Assembly (NCBI GenBank): GCA_031253835.1
Contig: JAIRVP010000040.1
Span: forward strand, 1-64,000
DNA: 64,000 nt
Reading direction: 5' to 3'
Origin: Burkholderia sp.
GTDB taxonomy: Bacteria; Pseudomonadota; Gammaproteobacteria; Burkholderiales; Burkholderiaceae
Part shown: piece after piece, positions 8,637-18,714 of the stretch
Position numbering within the stretch: the first letter of the stretch is position 1
Layout: each line of letters opens with the position of its first letter
Made by a program: the position numbers and the translations under genes
The notes under the pieces: model-generated
The model's database searches: none
Told to the model about the DNA's origin: nothing
The model's input: the letters and a program-made list of their open reading frames with translations, nothing else

Positions 8637-10033
8637 ATGAGTCAGGGCGAGTCCATTGCTCATCTCGAGGAAAGCACCATCCAGCCGATTCCGCTGACCG
8701 AGCGGCACGGCAGTGCGAAAGATCTGTTCACGATCTGGTTCGGATCGAACATCATGATGCTGACGATCGTCACGGGCTCGCTCGCGACGACGGTGTTCAA
8801 GCAGCCGTTCTGGTGGGCGGCGCTCGCCACGCTTGCCGGCAGCCTGATCGGCGCGGTCTTCATGGCGCTGCATTCCGCGCAGGGGCCGCAGCTCGGCGTG
8901 CCGCAGATGATCCAGACACGCGGGCAGTTCGGGTCGTTCGGCGCGCTGCTGGTGGTCGCGCTGGTCGTCGTGATGTATGTCGGCTTCTTCGCGTCGAACT
9001 GCGTGTTCGGCGGGCAGGCGCTGCACAGCCTGCGTTCGGCGATTCCGCTCGATGCCGGCGTCGTCGTGATCGGGCTGATCAGCCTGCTCGGCTCGATCTA
9101 CGGCTACAAGCTGATCCACGCGTATGCGCGGCTGCTGAGCTGGTGCTCGGGCAGCGTGCTGGTACTGGCGTTCGTGTGGATCATCTTCGTGCACGGGCTG
9201 CCGGGCGACACGTTCTCGAAGCATTCGCTGAACCTGTCCGGTTTCCTCGGGGCGATGTCGGTTGCCGCGCTGTGGCAGATCGCGTACGCGCCGTACGTGT
9301 CGGACTATTCGCGCTACCTGCCGCCCGATACGGGGCCGCGCACGGCGTTCTGGTCGAGCTACTGGGGCTGCGTGCTCGGCTCGTTCTTCCCGATGCTGCT
9401 CGGCTGCCTGGTCGGCCTCGCGACGCCCGACGGCAACGTCGTGAGCGGTCTCACGGGCCTCACGCAGGGGATCAGCGTGCTCGTGATCGTCGTGCTGTCG
9501 TTCGGGATTGCGGCGAGCAATGCGATGGAGCTGTATTGCGGCGCGCTGTCGGCCATCACCGTGCTGCAGACGCTGTTTCCGTCGTGGTCGGGCAAGGCAC
9601 GCGCGCGGGCGATCACCGCGATCGTCCTGTGCGCCATCGCGCTCGCGATCGCGCTGTTCGGGCAGGGCAATTTCCTCGCCGGCTACACGAGCTTCATCCT
9701 GCTGCTGCTGTACGTGCTCGTGCCGTGGACCGCGATCAACCTCGTCGACTACTACCTCGTCTGTCACGGCGAATACGACGTCGCGTCGTTCTTCCGGCAG
9801 GACGGCGGCATCTACGGGCGCTTCAATGCGATCGCGGTCGGCTCGTACCTGATCGGGATCGTCGCGCAGGCGCCGTTCATGGCGACCGATCTCTATACGG
9901 GCGAGCTGGCGAGCGGCTCGGCGGTGCGGACGTGTCGTGGATCGTCGGTCTATCGCTGACATCGCTCGTCTACTACGCGGGCTGCAAGCTGTTCTCGCGG
10001 CCGCTGCCGGGTGTCGCGACGAGCGTCGACTGA
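8637..10033 (+). pseudogene. NCS1-family cytosine/purine permease with one-base frameshift near its C-terminus
   Basis: Twelve-helix nucleobase:cation symporter type. The start ATG at 8637 has AAGGAG 5 bases upstream. Reading is intact to about 9913 (ATDLYTGELASG) and then runs out of frame to a stop at 9959. In the next frame the expected end continues without a break: GGADVSWIVGLSLTSLVYY to the stop at 10033. The family end would be ...LASGLGGADVSWIVG, and adding one G to the GG at about 9914 restores it, so this is a one-base deletion or sequencing error. The last TM helix (~35 aa) is lost if the shift is real. It follows the PuuC/transaminase pair and may import their substrate. Confidence 0.85.
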
Positions 10034-10063
10034 GTGGCGCGGGGCGTTGGTGCTTGCTTGACG

Positions 10064-11317
10064 TTACAGCGTGAACGTCCGCAGGCGTTCGACGTGCGCC
10101 TTGAGCCCGTCGAGCCCGAGATAGTGAGTGAGCTTGCCGGCGCGAACCCGGCCGATCTTGGCAGTGAGTTCTCCCAGCAGCGCTTCGCTCGCCGCACGGT
10201 ACGCGGCGGCCGCATCGATGCCGCGAGCCGACAGGGCCGCGCCGATCAGGCGCGCGCTGTCGGCGCCGCCACCCGCGACACAGCGCGCCATCGCATCGGC
10301 ATCCGGCTGCACGCCCGCGTCGAGCAGTGCGCGCATCAGCGCGGCCGGCACGTCGCCGGACACGGACGCGAGCGAATCCGGTGCGACCGGTGCGCCCGAT
10401 TCGAGCAACGCGGCGGCGGCTGCAAACTTCTGGCGCCGCAGCGCATAGTCGGTCGGAATCGAGCTGCCGGCGATCGCCATGCCGAGATCCGCGACGATCG
10501 GCGCCAGTTGCGTGGTGAGTGCCGCGTCGTCGTGGTCGATCGCCTCGCGCAACGCGTGACGCGCGAGTACCGGCTGCGACGCCAGCGTTCCGTTGGCAAG
10601 CGGCGTGCGCCAGTCGATCAGGGCCTCGCGATAGAACGCGATCAGCTTGTCCGCGAGCATCGCCGGCAGGCCATGATCGTTGCGGCGTTCATCGACGTAC
10701 TCGAGCAGCATGTCGCCGGTGCTGCCTTCGCCGCCGGATTCCAGCGGATCGGCGTGGAGCTGCAGTGCGCCGAATGCCGCATGCAGGTCGGGGGCGATCG
10801 TCGCGAGGCCGTCCTCGTGCATTGCGCCGCGCCATGCGGGCGGCAGCCCCTGTTTCCACGCGAGTACGTGGCCGTAGTCTTTCGCGCCGGGCTCCGTCAC
10901 GACATAGATCCGGTCGCAGTACTCGAAGCCGCCGAACGGCAGCACGCCGATCCGCCCGCTCCACGGGCGCGAGTTCTCTGCGGCGGCTTCCTCGGCCAGT
11001 TCGAGTTCGTGGTCGATCCAGCCCTGCAGGTCGCGGTAGCCGTCGCTGCCGTTGTAGAACAGTTCGCTCCAGCTGATCCCCTCGACATTGCCGTTCATCT
11101 CCAGCGTCAGGTCGTAGGCAAGGCTGCCGCCTGCGGTGATGCGCCACAGGTCCAGCAACGCGGGCGGGATGTCGCCGTGACAGCAGGCCTGCACGGCCGC
11201 GATCTGGTCGGCCGGCATCGGCGGTTGCGCGTCGTGGATCACACGGCCGGCAAACAGCACGATGCCGTGCGCGCGCAGGTCGGCCAGTTCAGTGTCGGAA
11301 AAGACGGTGGCTTGCAT
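10064..11317 (-). CDS. SMI1/KNR4 (SUKH) family protein, 417 aa
   Basis: The N-terminal half has the SUKH pattern: PADQIAAVQACCHGDIPPAL, LLDLWRITAGGSL, IGVLPFGGFEYCDRIYVV and GHVLAWKQGLPPAW. The C-terminal ~200 residues are Ala-rich and helical, with ankyrin-like spacing (LLESGAPVAPDSLASVSGD, LLDAGVQPDADAMARCVAGGG). SUKH proteins are often immunity proteins for contact-dependent toxins, but many are solitary, as here, with no toxin gene nearby. It sits convergent to the permease. Confidence 0.8.
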   Translation of the reverse strand: MQATVFSDTELADLRAHGIVLFAGRVIHDAQPPMPADQIAAVQACCHGDIPPALLDLWRITAGGSLAYDLTLEMNGNVEGISWSELFYNGSDGYRDLQGWIDHELELAEEAAAENSRPWSGRIGVLPFGGFEYCDRIYVVTEPGAKDYGHVLAWKQGLPPAWRGAMHEDGLATIAPDLHAAFGALQLHADPLESGGEGSTGDMLLEYVDERRNDHGLPAMLADKLIAFYREALIDWRTPLANGTLASQPVLARHALREAIDHDDAALTTQLAPIVADLGMAIAGSSIPTDYALRRQKFAAAAALLESGAPVAPDSLASVSGDVPAALMRALLDAGVQPDADAMARCVAGGGADSARLIGAALSARGIDAAAAYRAASEALLGELTAKIGRVRAGKLTHYLGLDGLKAHVERLRTFTL

Positions 11318-11397
11318 AGGAGCGGGAGCGGTGAGGGTTGACCGGATGGGCGCATCGTATCAGCGTCGCGTGACGGGAGCCGTGTGTCCGCCGCACT

Positions 11398-12438
11398 TCA
11401 CGGTTCGGCCTTCGCCGCATGCACGTCACGCCGGAATGCGCCGGGGCTCGTGCCTGTCCATTTGCGGAACGCGCGATGGAACGCGCTCGGCTCGGTGAAG
11501 CCGAGTTCGGCCGCGATCTCCGCGACGCTGAGCGCGTGCCCGCGCAGCAGCGACTGGGCCAGCGCGCCGCGCAGCTCGTCCTTGATCGCTGCGAAGCTTT
11601 GCCCTTCGCTACGCAGACGCCGCCGCAGCGTCGCCGGCGTCGTGCCGAGGCGCACGGCCAGCGCATCGAAGTCGGGCCACTCGGCGGCCGGCAGCGCTTT
11701 CAGGTGCGCGCGCGTTTTCGCGACCCAGCCGGTGTCGTGCCGGTAGCGGACCAGCAGGTTGCCGGGCGCGCCGCGCAGGAAGGTTTTCAGCGCCTGCGCG
11801 GAGCGGATCGTCGGCAGCGCGAGATACGCGGCGTTGAACGCGAGCCGGCTGTCGGGCCGGTCGAAATGCACGGGTACGCCGAAGAACTGGTGATAGTCGC
11901 TGCGCTGGTCGGGGCTCGGACACGCGAAATCGATGCGCTGCAGCGGGATGCGCCGGCCGATCAGCCAGCACGCGACGCCGAGCAGGATCAGCCAGAACGT
12001 CCGGTACGCGAACGCCGGATACGGCGTGCCCGACTGCGTCAGCACGATCTGCGCCTGCCCGTCGGCCACGACGAGCTCGCCGTGCGGCTCGTCGAGCACC
12101 ACGCGCAGGAACTGCAGTGCGCGCCGCAGCGCCTGCTCGAGCGTGCCCGCATGCAGCACCGCGTGGCACAGCAGCGTGAAGCTGCCCTGCCGCATCGGGC
12201 GCGCGGCAAGGCCGAAAAATTCGTCGTCGAGCGTGCCGGCGATCGCGAGCCACAGCCGGCCGTACTGCTGCGGCGTGACGGGCTCGCGCACGGCGGCCGG
12301 CAGGCCGGCGGCGCGCAGTACGGGTTCCGTCGGCAGGCTTTGCCGGCGCAGGCACGCGAGCGCATCGTCGACGAAATCCGGCGAAATCATCTGCGGCCCC
12401 ATTTTTCTGCATCCTCCCGACATGGCAAAAGCGATCAC
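11398..12438 (-). CDS. AraC-family transcriptional regulator (OruR-type), 346 aa
   Basis: The N-terminal ~200 residues match the 'arabinose-binding AraC' type (OruR/ArgR-like): LWLAIAGTLDDEFFGL, GSFTLLCHAVLHAGTLEQALRR and the FFGVPVHFDRP pattern. The C-terminal double helix-turn-helix includes SVAEIAAELGFTEPSAFHRAFRKWTGTSPGAFR. A start at 12402 (MGPQMISP) is an alternative. It is divergent from the acyl-CoA synthetase operon with ~110 bases between, so it most likely controls that operon, probably in response to a fatty or organic acid (inference). Confidence 0.88.
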   Translation of the reverse strand: MIAFAMSGGCRKMGPQMISPDFVDDALACLRRQSLPTEPVLRAAGLPAAVREPVTPQQYGRLWLAIAGTLDDEFFGLAARPMRQGSFTLLCHAVLHAGTLEQALRRALQFLRVVLDEPHGELVVADGQAQIVLTQSGTPYPAFAYRTFWLILLGVACWLIGRRIPLQRIDFACPSPDQRSDYHQFFGVPVHFDRPDSRLAFNAAYLALPTIRSAQALKTFLRGAPGNLLVRYRHDTGWVAKTRAHLKALPAAEWPDFDALAVRLGTTPATLRRRLRSEGQSFAAIKDELRGALAQSLLRGHALSVAEIAAELGFTEPSAFHRAFRKWTGTSPGAFRRDVHAAKAEP

Positions 12439-12459
12439 GATTCTAGATTCTGTTTGTCA

Positions 12460-12488
12460 TTGATTGCAATGTGCGGGCTGTCTACTAT
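12460..12488 (+). promoter_or_regulatory. candidate sigma-70 promoter of the acyl-CoA synthetase operon
   Basis: TTGATT at 12460-12465, a 17-base spacer and TACTAT at 12483-12488, inside the AraC/acyl-CoA synthetase divergent region and ~60 bases before the start codon. Spacing is optimal. The AraC protein probably binds next to it. Confidence 0.5.
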
Positions 12489-12546
12489 CGATATATCCCC
12501 GTCGCGCCCCTGGCTCGCCGGCGGCCATAACGCACAGGAGACACGC

Positions 12547-14214
12547 ATGCCTGATGGAGCAACCGCCCGGGCGGTGCCGGCCTACGCCGACGCCGTGGCC
12601 CGGTTCAGTATCGAGACCGCCGCCGCGCAGCTGCATGGCGACCTGGAGCGCGGCCTGAACGCGTGTGTCGAATGCTGTGACCGGCACGCGTCGGCGGATG
12701 CGATCGCGCTCGACTGGATCGGCACCGACGGGCAGCACCGCCGCTTCACGTTCGCGCAGCTGCAGGCGTTGTCGGCCCGGGTCGCGAACCTGCTCGTCGC
12801 GCAGGGCGTAAAGCCGGGCGACGTGGTGGCCGGCTTGCTGCCGCGCACGCCCGAGCTCGTCGCGACGATCCTCGGCACGTGGCGCGCGGGCGCCGTCTAT
12901 CAGCCGCTGTTCACCGCGTTCGGCCCGAAGGCGATCGAGCACCGGCTGCGCATGAGCGACGCGCGCGTCGTCGTGACCAATGTCGCGAATCGCGCGAAGC
13001 TCGACGAGATCGCCGATTGCCCGCCGGTCGCGACGGTGCGCGAAGCAGGCGAGACGCTGCCGGCGCACGACATCGATTTCCGTGCGGCGCTCGATGCGCA
13101 GCCCGACACGTTCGAACCCGTGCCGCGCAAGGGCACGGACCTGTTCATGATGATGTCGACGTCGGGCACGACGGGCTTGCCGAAGGGCGTGCCGGTGCCG
13201 CTGTACGCGCTGCTCGCGTTCGGCGCGTACATGCGCGACGCGGTCGACCTGCGCGCTGGCGACCGGTTCTGGAACATCGCCGATCCGGGCTGGGCGTACG
13301 GCCTCTATTACGCGATCACGGGCCCGCTGGTGCTCGGCCACGCGACGACGCTGTACGAAGGCAGCTTCACGGTCGACAGCACGTACGACGTGATCGAACG
13401 GCTCGGCATCACGAGCCTCGCCGGCTCGCCGACCGCGTACCGGATGCTGATGGCGGCCGGGCCGGAAGCGGCGGCGCGCGTGAAGGGCAAGCTGCGCGTG
13501 GTGAGCAGCGCGGGCGAACCGCTGAATCCGGAAGTCGTGCGCTGGTTCGACGCGGCGCTCGGCGCGCCGATCCACGATCACTACGGCCAGACCGAGCTCG
13601 GGATGGTCGTGAACAACCATCACGGTCTCGCCCACGTGGTGCACGTCGGTTCCGCCGGCTTCGCGATGCCGGGCTACCGTGTCGCGGTGCTCGACGAAGC
13701 GGGCCGCGAGCTGGGCCCCGGCGAACCCGGCAACCTCGCGATCGACATCGCGCGCTCGCCGCTGCTGTGGTTCCACGGCTACTGGCGGCAGGACACGCCG
13801 GCGATCGCGGGCGGCTACTACCGGACCGGCGACAACGTCGAGCTGGAGCAGGACGGCACCGTGAGCTTCATCGGCCGCGCGGACGACGTGATCACGTCGT
13901 CCGGCTACCGGATCGGCCCGTTCGACGTGGAAAGCGCGCTGATCGAGCATCCGGCCGTCAGCGAAGCGGCCGTGATCGGCGTGCCCGATCCGGAGCGCAC
14001 GGAAATCGTGAAGGCGTTCGTCGTGCTGTCGAAGGGCTTCGACGGCACGCCGGAACTGGCCGAGGAGTTGAGCCTGCATGTGAAGCGGCGGCTGTCCGCT
14101 CACGCGTATCCGCGCGCGATCGACTTCGTCGACGCGCTGCCGAAAACCCCGAGCGGCAAGATCCAGCGCTTCGTGCTGCGCAAGATGGAAGCCGAGAAGG
14201 CCGCTCAACCATGA
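12547..14214 (+). CDS. AMP-forming acyl-CoA synthetase, 555 aa
   Basis: Activates a carboxylic acid to its CoA ester. The P-loop is [14 protein letters not shown], the A5 motif is [11 protein letters not shown], the A7/A8 region is [35 protein letters not shown], and the adenylation lysine is in [16 protein letters not shown]. The start at 12547 follows AGGAG by 6 bases; the frame is open far upstream but overlaps the regulator. The sequence is closest to acetyl/medium-chain acyl-CoA synthetases. Downstream SDR and thiolase genes suggest the CoA ester enters a beta-oxidation-like route. Confidence 0.92.
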   Translation: MPDGATARAVPAYADAVARFSIETAAAQLHGDLERGLNACVECCDRHASADAIALDWIGTDGQHRRFTFAQLQALSARVANLLVAQGVKPGDVVAGLLPRTPELVATILGTWRAGAVYQPLFTAFGPKAIEHRLRMSDARVVVTNVANRAKLDEIADCPPVATVREAGETLPAHDIDFRAALDAQPDTFEPVPRKGTDLFMMMSTSGTTGLPKGVPVPLYALLAFGAYMRDAVDLRAGDRFWNIADPGWAYGLYYAITGPLVLGHATTLYEGSFTVDSTYDVIERLGITSLAGSPTAYRMLMAAGPEAAARVKGKLRVVSSAGEPLNPEVVRWFDAALGAPIHDHYGQTELGMVVNNHHGLAHVVHVGSAGFAMPGYRVAVLDEAGRELGPGEPGNLAIDIARSPLLWFHGYWRQDTPAIAGGYYRTGDNVELEQDGTVSFIGRADDVITSSGYRIGPFDVESALIEHPAVSEAAVIGVPDPERTEIVKAFVVLSKGFDGTPELAEELSLHVKRRLSAHAYPRAIDFVDALPKTPSGKIQRFVLRKMEAEKAAQP

Positions 14215-14227
14215 ATACGGACTGCGA

Positions 14228-14995
14228 ATGAATATCAAGGATCGCGTTTTTCTGATTACGGGCGCCGGTTCGGGCCTGGGCGCCGCGGTGGCGCGCATGG
14301 TCGTCGAGCAAGGCGGCAAGGCCGTGCTGCTGGACGTCAATGACGACGCGGGCACGAGCCTCGCGCACGAACTCGGCGCGGCCGCCCGCTTCGTGAAGAC
14401 CGACGTGACGAGCGAAGCCGACGGCCAGGCGGCCGTTGCCGCCGCGCGCGACGCGTTCGGCCGCATCGACGCGCTGGTCAACTGCGCGGGCGTCGCGCCG
14501 GGCGAGAAGGTCGTCGGCCGCGACGGCCCGCACTCGCTCGAGCGCTTCGCCCGTGCGGTGTCGATCAACCTGGTCGGCACGTTCAACATGATCCGGCTGG
14601 CCGCCGAAGCGATGTCGAAGCAGGACGCCGACGCGGAAGGCGAGCGCGGCGTGATCGTCAACACCGCATCGGTCGCCGCGTTCGACGGGCAGATCGGGCA
14701 GGCGGCGTATGCTGCGTCGAAGAGCGGCGTGGCGGGCATGACGCTGCCGATCGCGCGTGAACTGGCGCGCTTCGGCATTCGCGTCGTGACGGTCGCACCG
14801 GGCATCTTCGCGACGCCGATGATGGCCGGCATGCCGCAGGACGTGCAGGACGCGCTCGGCAAGAGCGTGCCGTTCCCGCCGCGGCTCGGCCGCCCGGAAG
14901 AATTTGCGGCGCTGGTGCGCCACATCGCCGAGAACACGATGCTGAACGGCGAGGTCATCCGTCTCGATGGCGCGTTGCGCATGGCACCGCGCTGA
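14228..14995 (+). CDS. SDR-family 3-hydroxyacyl-CoA dehydrogenase-like protein, 255 aa
   Basis: NAD(H)-binding Rossmann protein: [15 protein letters not shown] (TGxxxGxG), the acidic residue after strand 2 (LLDVND) favouring NAD, NCAGV, and the catalytic S...YAASK ([21 protein letters not shown]). It resembles type II 3-hydroxyacyl-CoA dehydrogenase (HSD17B10). It starts 13 bases after the synthetase stop, and its operon partner thiolase fits oxidation and then cleavage of a 3-hydroxyacyl-CoA. Confidence 0.9.
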   Translation: MNIKDRVFLITGAGSGLGAAVARMVVEQGGKAVLLDVNDDAGTSLAHELGAAARFVKTDVTSEADGQAAVAAARDAFGRIDALVNCAGVAPGEKVVGRDGPHSLERFARAVSINLVGTFNMIRLAAEAMSKQDADAEGERGVIVNTASVAAFDGQIGQAAYAASKSGVAGMTLPIARELARFGIRVVTVAPGIFATPMMAGMPQDVQDALGKSVPFPPRLGRPEEFAALVRHIAENTMLNGEVIRLDGALRMAPR

Positions 14996-15013
14996 CACTG
15001 GAGGAAGCGAATC

Positions 15014-16204
15014 ATGACGACTCAGGATCCGATCGTAATCGTTGGCACGGCGCGTACGCCGATGGGTGGGTTTCAGGGCAGCCTGGCGGCGGCCAGCGCG
15101 AGCGAGCTCGGCGCGGTCGCGATTCGCGCGGCGCTCGAGCGCGCGAACGTGCCGGCCGAACGCATCGACGAAATCGTGTTCGGCTGCGTGCTGCCGGCCG
15201 GCCAGGGCCAGGCGCCGGCACGGCAGGCCGCGTTGAAGGCCGGGCTGCCGCTCGGCGCCGGCGCGACCACGGTCAACAAGATGTGCGGTTCGGGGATGAA
15301 GGCCGCGATGTTCGCGCATGACCTGCTGCTGGCCGGTTCGGCGGCGGTGGCCGTCGCGGGCGGGATGGAGAGCATGACGAATGCGCCGTACCTGCTGCCG
15401 AAGGCGCGCGCGGGGATGCGCATGGGCCACGGGCAGGTGCTTGACCACATGTTCCTCGACGGGCTCGAGGACGCGTACGAGAAAGGCCGCCTGATGGGCA
15501 CGTTCGCCGAGGATTGCGCGCAGGCGTACCAGTTCACGCGCGAGGCGCAGGATGCGTTCGCGATCGCGTCGCTGACGCGCGCGCAGCGTGCGATCGCCGA
15601 AGGGCGTTTCGTGTCGGAGATCGCACCGGTGACCGTGAAGGCCGGCAAGACCGAGAGCGTCGTGTCGATCGACGAGCAGCCGGGCAACGCGAAGCTCGAC
15701 AAGATTCCGACGCTGAAGCCGGCGTTCCGCGAAGGCGGCACGGTGACGGCCGCGAACGCGTCGTCGATCTCGGACGGCGCGGCCGCGCTCGTGATGATGC
15801 GCCGCTCGGAAGCCGAGCGCCTCGGCCTCACGCCGAAGGCCGTGATCGTCGGGCATTCGACGTTCGCGGACAAGCCCGGCCTGTTCGCGACCGCGCCGAT
15901 CGGCGCGCTGCGCAAGCTGTCGGAGAAGACCGGCTGGAACCTGCGCGACGTCGACCTGTTCGAGATCAACGAAGCGTTCGCAGTGGTGCCGATGGCCGCG
16001 ATGCGCGATCTCGACCTGCCGCACGAGAAGGTCAACGTGCACGGCGGCGCGTGCGCGCTCGGGCATCCGATCGGCGCATCGGGGGCGCGCGTGATGGTGA
16101 CGCTGCTGGCCGCGCTCGAAACGTATGGCCTGAAGCGTGGCGTCGCATCGCTGTGCATCGGCGGCGGCGAGGCGACGGCGATCGCGATCGAGCGCATCGC
16201 GTAA
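15014..16204 (+). CDS. thiolase (acetyl-CoA acyltransferase), 396 aa
   Basis: Cleaves 3-ketoacyl-CoA, or condenses two acyl-CoA. The active-site cysteine lies in VNKMCGSGMKA, the histidine in NVHGGACALGHPIGASGARV, and the second cysteine in VASLCIGGGEATA. Full family length. It is the last gene of the synthetase / SDR / thiolase operon, 18 bases after the SDR stop. Confidence 0.95.
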   Translation: MTTQDPIVIVGTARTPMGGFQGSLAAASASELGAVAIRAALERANVPAERIDEIVFGCVLPAGQGQAPARQAALKAGLPLGAGATTVNKMCGSGMKAAMFAHDLLLAGSAAVAVAGGMESMTNAPYLLPKARAGMRMGHGQVLDHMFLDGLEDAYEKGRLMGTFAEDCAQAYQFTREAQDAFAIASLTRAQRAIAEGRFVSEIAPVTVKAGKTESVVSIDEQPGNAKLDKIPTLKPAFREGGTVTAANASSISDGAAALVMMRRSEAERLGLTPKAVIVGHSTFADKPGLFATAPIGALRKLSEKTGWNLRDVDLFEINEAFAVVPMAAMRDLDLPHEKVNVHGGACALGHPIGASGARVMVTLLAALETYGLKRGVASLCIGGGEATAIAIERIA

Positions 16205-16285
16205 CGCATCGCCGATCGCGCACGCTGCAACGCGGGCGACGGGTATCGCGCAGGGCCGACTTGCGCGATATCCGTCGCCCGATTT

Positions 16286-16984
16286 TTATTCCGGAGAACT
16301 TGCCTTCGGCGACACCGCGCCGCAGGCGCGAATCACGAGTTGCACGACCTGCTCGGTCTTCTCGTCGAACGCCTTCTTCGTGAAGGTGCGCTTGCCGCTC
16401 AGCGCGCGGATCTGCGCATCGAAATCCGCATAGTGCTGCGTGGTCGCCCAGATCAGGTACATCAGCGCATGCGCGTCGATCGGCGCGAGCAGCCCGCGCG
16501 CGATCCAGCCGTCGATCACGCTCACGCGCGTGTCGAACCACGGCTTCACGCGTTCCGACAGGATGTCCTGCATGTGCTCCGCGCCGTGGATGATCTCGTT
16601 GGCCCAGACTTTCGAGCCGAGCGGGCGCCGCTGCGACAGCGCCATCTTCGCGCGCACGTAGCCGCCGATCGCCTCCACCGGATCGTCACCGGCCTCGAAC
16701 GAGCCGGCCGCGCGATGCCAGTCCTCGAACAGGTCGTCGAGCACGCGGCGGTACAGCGCGAGCTTCGTCGGGAAGTAGTAATGCAGGTTCGCCTTCGGCA
16801 AACCGGCGCGCTCCGCGATCATCGCGGTGCTCGCGCCGTCGAGCCCGCGTTCGGCGAATACGGCCTCCGCGCAGGCGAGCAGATGCGCTTCGTTGGACTC
16901 GCGGATGTGTGCCTTGCGTCGCCGCAAAGGGGCGGACGTTTCGTCGCTGTCGGTGGCTTCGGCTGCCGCCTCGTCATGTCTCAT
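16286..16984 (-). CDS. rutR: TetR-family regulator, RutR-like, 232 aa
   Basis: The N-terminal helix-turn-helix is DGASTAMIAERAGLPKANLHYYFPTKLALYRRVLDDLF. The C-terminal ligand domain has the RutR/YcdC signature SERVKPWFDTRVSVIDGWIARGLL, YLIWATTQHYADF and KAFDEKTEQVV. E. coli RutR senses uracil or thymine and controls pyrimidine use. Here the gene is divergent from a full reductive pyrimidine degradation operon, which supports that role. The name is by similarity. Confidence 0.85.
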   Translation of the reverse strand: MRHDEAAAEATDSDETSAPLRRRKAHIRESNEAHLLACAEAVFAERGLDGASTAMIAERAGLPKANLHYYFPTKLALYRRVLDDLFEDWHRAAGSFEAGDDPVEAIGGYVRAKMALSQRRPLGSKVWANEIIHGAEHMQDILSERVKPWFDTRVSVIDGWIARGLLAPIDAHALMYLIWATTQHYADFDAQIRALSGKRTFTKKAFDEKTEQVVQLVIRACGAVSPKASSPE

Positions 16985-17161
16985 CGTGACCCTCGCGCGG
17001 CGGGCATGCCGCGTTGGGCTTCATTCTAGCCGCTGATCCGCGTCGAACGCACGCATCCGGATTCCGCGCATCCGCCGCGATGCTGCGTTGCGATGGCACG
17101 TTTCTCGCTCTATTCATTCCCGCAAGAAAGACATTGCGCTGGTCATTTTGATCGTCTAAAA

Positions 17162-17179
17162 CCTGTCCAATCGGACAGG
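17162..17179. promoter_or_regulatory. candidate operator of the RutR-like regulator
   Basis: A perfect inverted repeat, CCTGTCC, AATC, GGACAGG, centred in the ~320-base divergent region between the TetR gene and the pyrimidine operon, ~128 bases before the first operon start codon. Size and symmetry fit a TetR-family site. Binding is inferred. Confidence 0.55.
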
Positions 17180-17306
17180 ATTCAACGCACTTCGCGAGCG
17201 GCCGCGGCATGCACCACGCAAGGGCGCGTGTGCGCAGAAACAGGCATGACATGCACCGGCACAGACCGGGCTGACGACATTACCGACCCCCACAGGAGCG
17301 ATACGA

Positions 17307-18587
17307 ATGAATGCGGTATCGGAAACAGTGAAACGGGCAGCGTTCGACACGTCGATCAAGGTCGACGGGAAGCGGTTGTGGGACAGCCTGATGGAAGTCG
17401 CGAAGATCGGCGCAACGCCGAAAGGCGGCGTGTGCCGCCTCGCGCTGACCGATCTCGACAAGGCCGGCCGCGACCTGATCGTCGGCTGGGCGAAGGCCGC
17501 CGGCTGCACGGTGACGGTCGATACGATGGGCAACGTGTTCATGCGCCGCGCGGGCCGCGCGGCCGACGCGGCGCCGGTCGTCACGGGCTCGCACGCGGAT
17601 TCGCAGCCGACCGGCGGCCGCTTCGACGGCATCTACGGCGTGCTCGGCGGCCTCGAGGTGATTCGCAGTCTCAACGATCACGGGGTCGAGACCGAGCATC
17701 CGGTCGAGGTCGTGATCTGGACCAACGAGGAAGGCTCGCGCTTCGCGCCCGCGATGGTCGCGTCCGGCGTGTTTGCCGGCGTGTTTTCGCTCGAATACGG
17801 GCTGTCGCGCAAGGACGTGGACGGCAAGACGATCGGCGAGGAGCTGGCGCGCATCGGCTACGCGGGCGACGTGCCGTGCGGCGGGCGCAAGCTGCATGCG
17901 GCCTTCGAGCTGCATATCGAGCAGGGGCCGATTCTCGAAGCGGAATGCAAGACGATCGGCGTCGTGACCGATGCGCAGGGGCAGCGCTGGTACGAGATCA
18001 CGTTCACCGGCCAGGAAGCGCATGCGGGGCCGACACCGATGCCGCGCCGTCGCGATGCGCTGCTCGGCGCGTCACGCGTGGTCGATCTCGTCAACCGGAT
18101 CGGCCTCGATCATGCGCCGTTCGGCTGTGCGACGGTCGGCATGATGCAGGTCCACCCGAACTCGCGCAACGTGATTCCGGGCCGCGTGTTCTTCACCGTC
18201 GATTTCCGGCATCCGGACGACGCGGTGCTCGCAAAGATGGATGCTGCGCTGCGCGACGGTGTCGCGCGCATCGCGGCCGACATCGGGCTCGAAACGGAGC
18301 TCGAGCAGATCTTCTACTACAAGCCGGTCGCGTTCGATGCCGCCTGCGTCGAAGCCGTGCGCGGCGCGGCCGATCGTTTCGGCTACTCGCATCGCAACAT
18401 CGTATCGGGCGCGGGGCACGACGCGTGCTACCTCGCGCAGGTCGCGCCGACCTCGATGGTGTTCGTGCCGTGTGTCGACGGCATCAGCCACAACGAGATC
18501 GAGGACGCGACGCCCGCATGGATCGAGGCCGGCGCGAACGTGCTGCTGCACGCGATGCTGTCGCGCGCATGCGAGCCGGCTTCATGA
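17307..18587 (+). CDS. Zn-dependent hydantoinase/carbamoylase family hydrolase, likely beta-ureidopropionase, 426 aa
   Basis: M20-type amidohydrolase of the N-carbamoyl-amino-acid/allantoate group. Metal ligands are visible in VTGSHADSQPTGGRFDGIYG, WTNEEGSRF and FELHIEQGPILE, with the C-terminal histidine in DGISHNEIED. In this operon it would carry out the last step of reductive pyrimidine breakdown, N-carbamoyl-beta-alanine to beta-alanine, CO2 and ammonia. Allantoate hydrolase is the main alternative by family, but the context argues against it. First gene of the operon. Confidence 0.9.
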   Translation: MNAVSETVKRAAFDTSIKVDGKRLWDSLMEVAKIGATPKGGVCRLALTDLDKAGRDLIVGWAKAAGCTVTVDTMGNVFMRRAGRAADAAPVVTGSHADSQPTGGRFDGIYGVLGGLEVIRSLNDHGVETEHPVEVVIWTNEEGSRFAPAMVASGVFAGVFSLEYGLSRKDVDGKTIGEELARIGYAGDVPCGGRKLHAAFELHIEQGPILEAECKTIGVVTDAQGQRWYEITFTGQEAHAGPTPMPRRRDALLGASRVVDLVNRIGLDHAPFGCATVGMMQVHPNSRNVIPGRVFFTVDFRHPDDAVLAKMDAALRDGVARIAADIGLETELEQIFYYKPVAFDAACVEAVRGAADRFGYSHRNIVSGAGHDACYLAQVAPTSMVFVPCVDGISHNEIEDATPAWIEAGANVLLHAMLSRACEPAS

Positions 18588-18714
18588 CGCATCGACCGTA
18601 GCAGCCGGGAGGCTGCGTATCGCCTGAACACAGGATTCCTCAGCATGACCGCCCCGACTGTGCGTTCGCAGCCGGCGGGGACGGCTTTGTCTCCACTCAG
18701 TCGAAGGAACGCGT

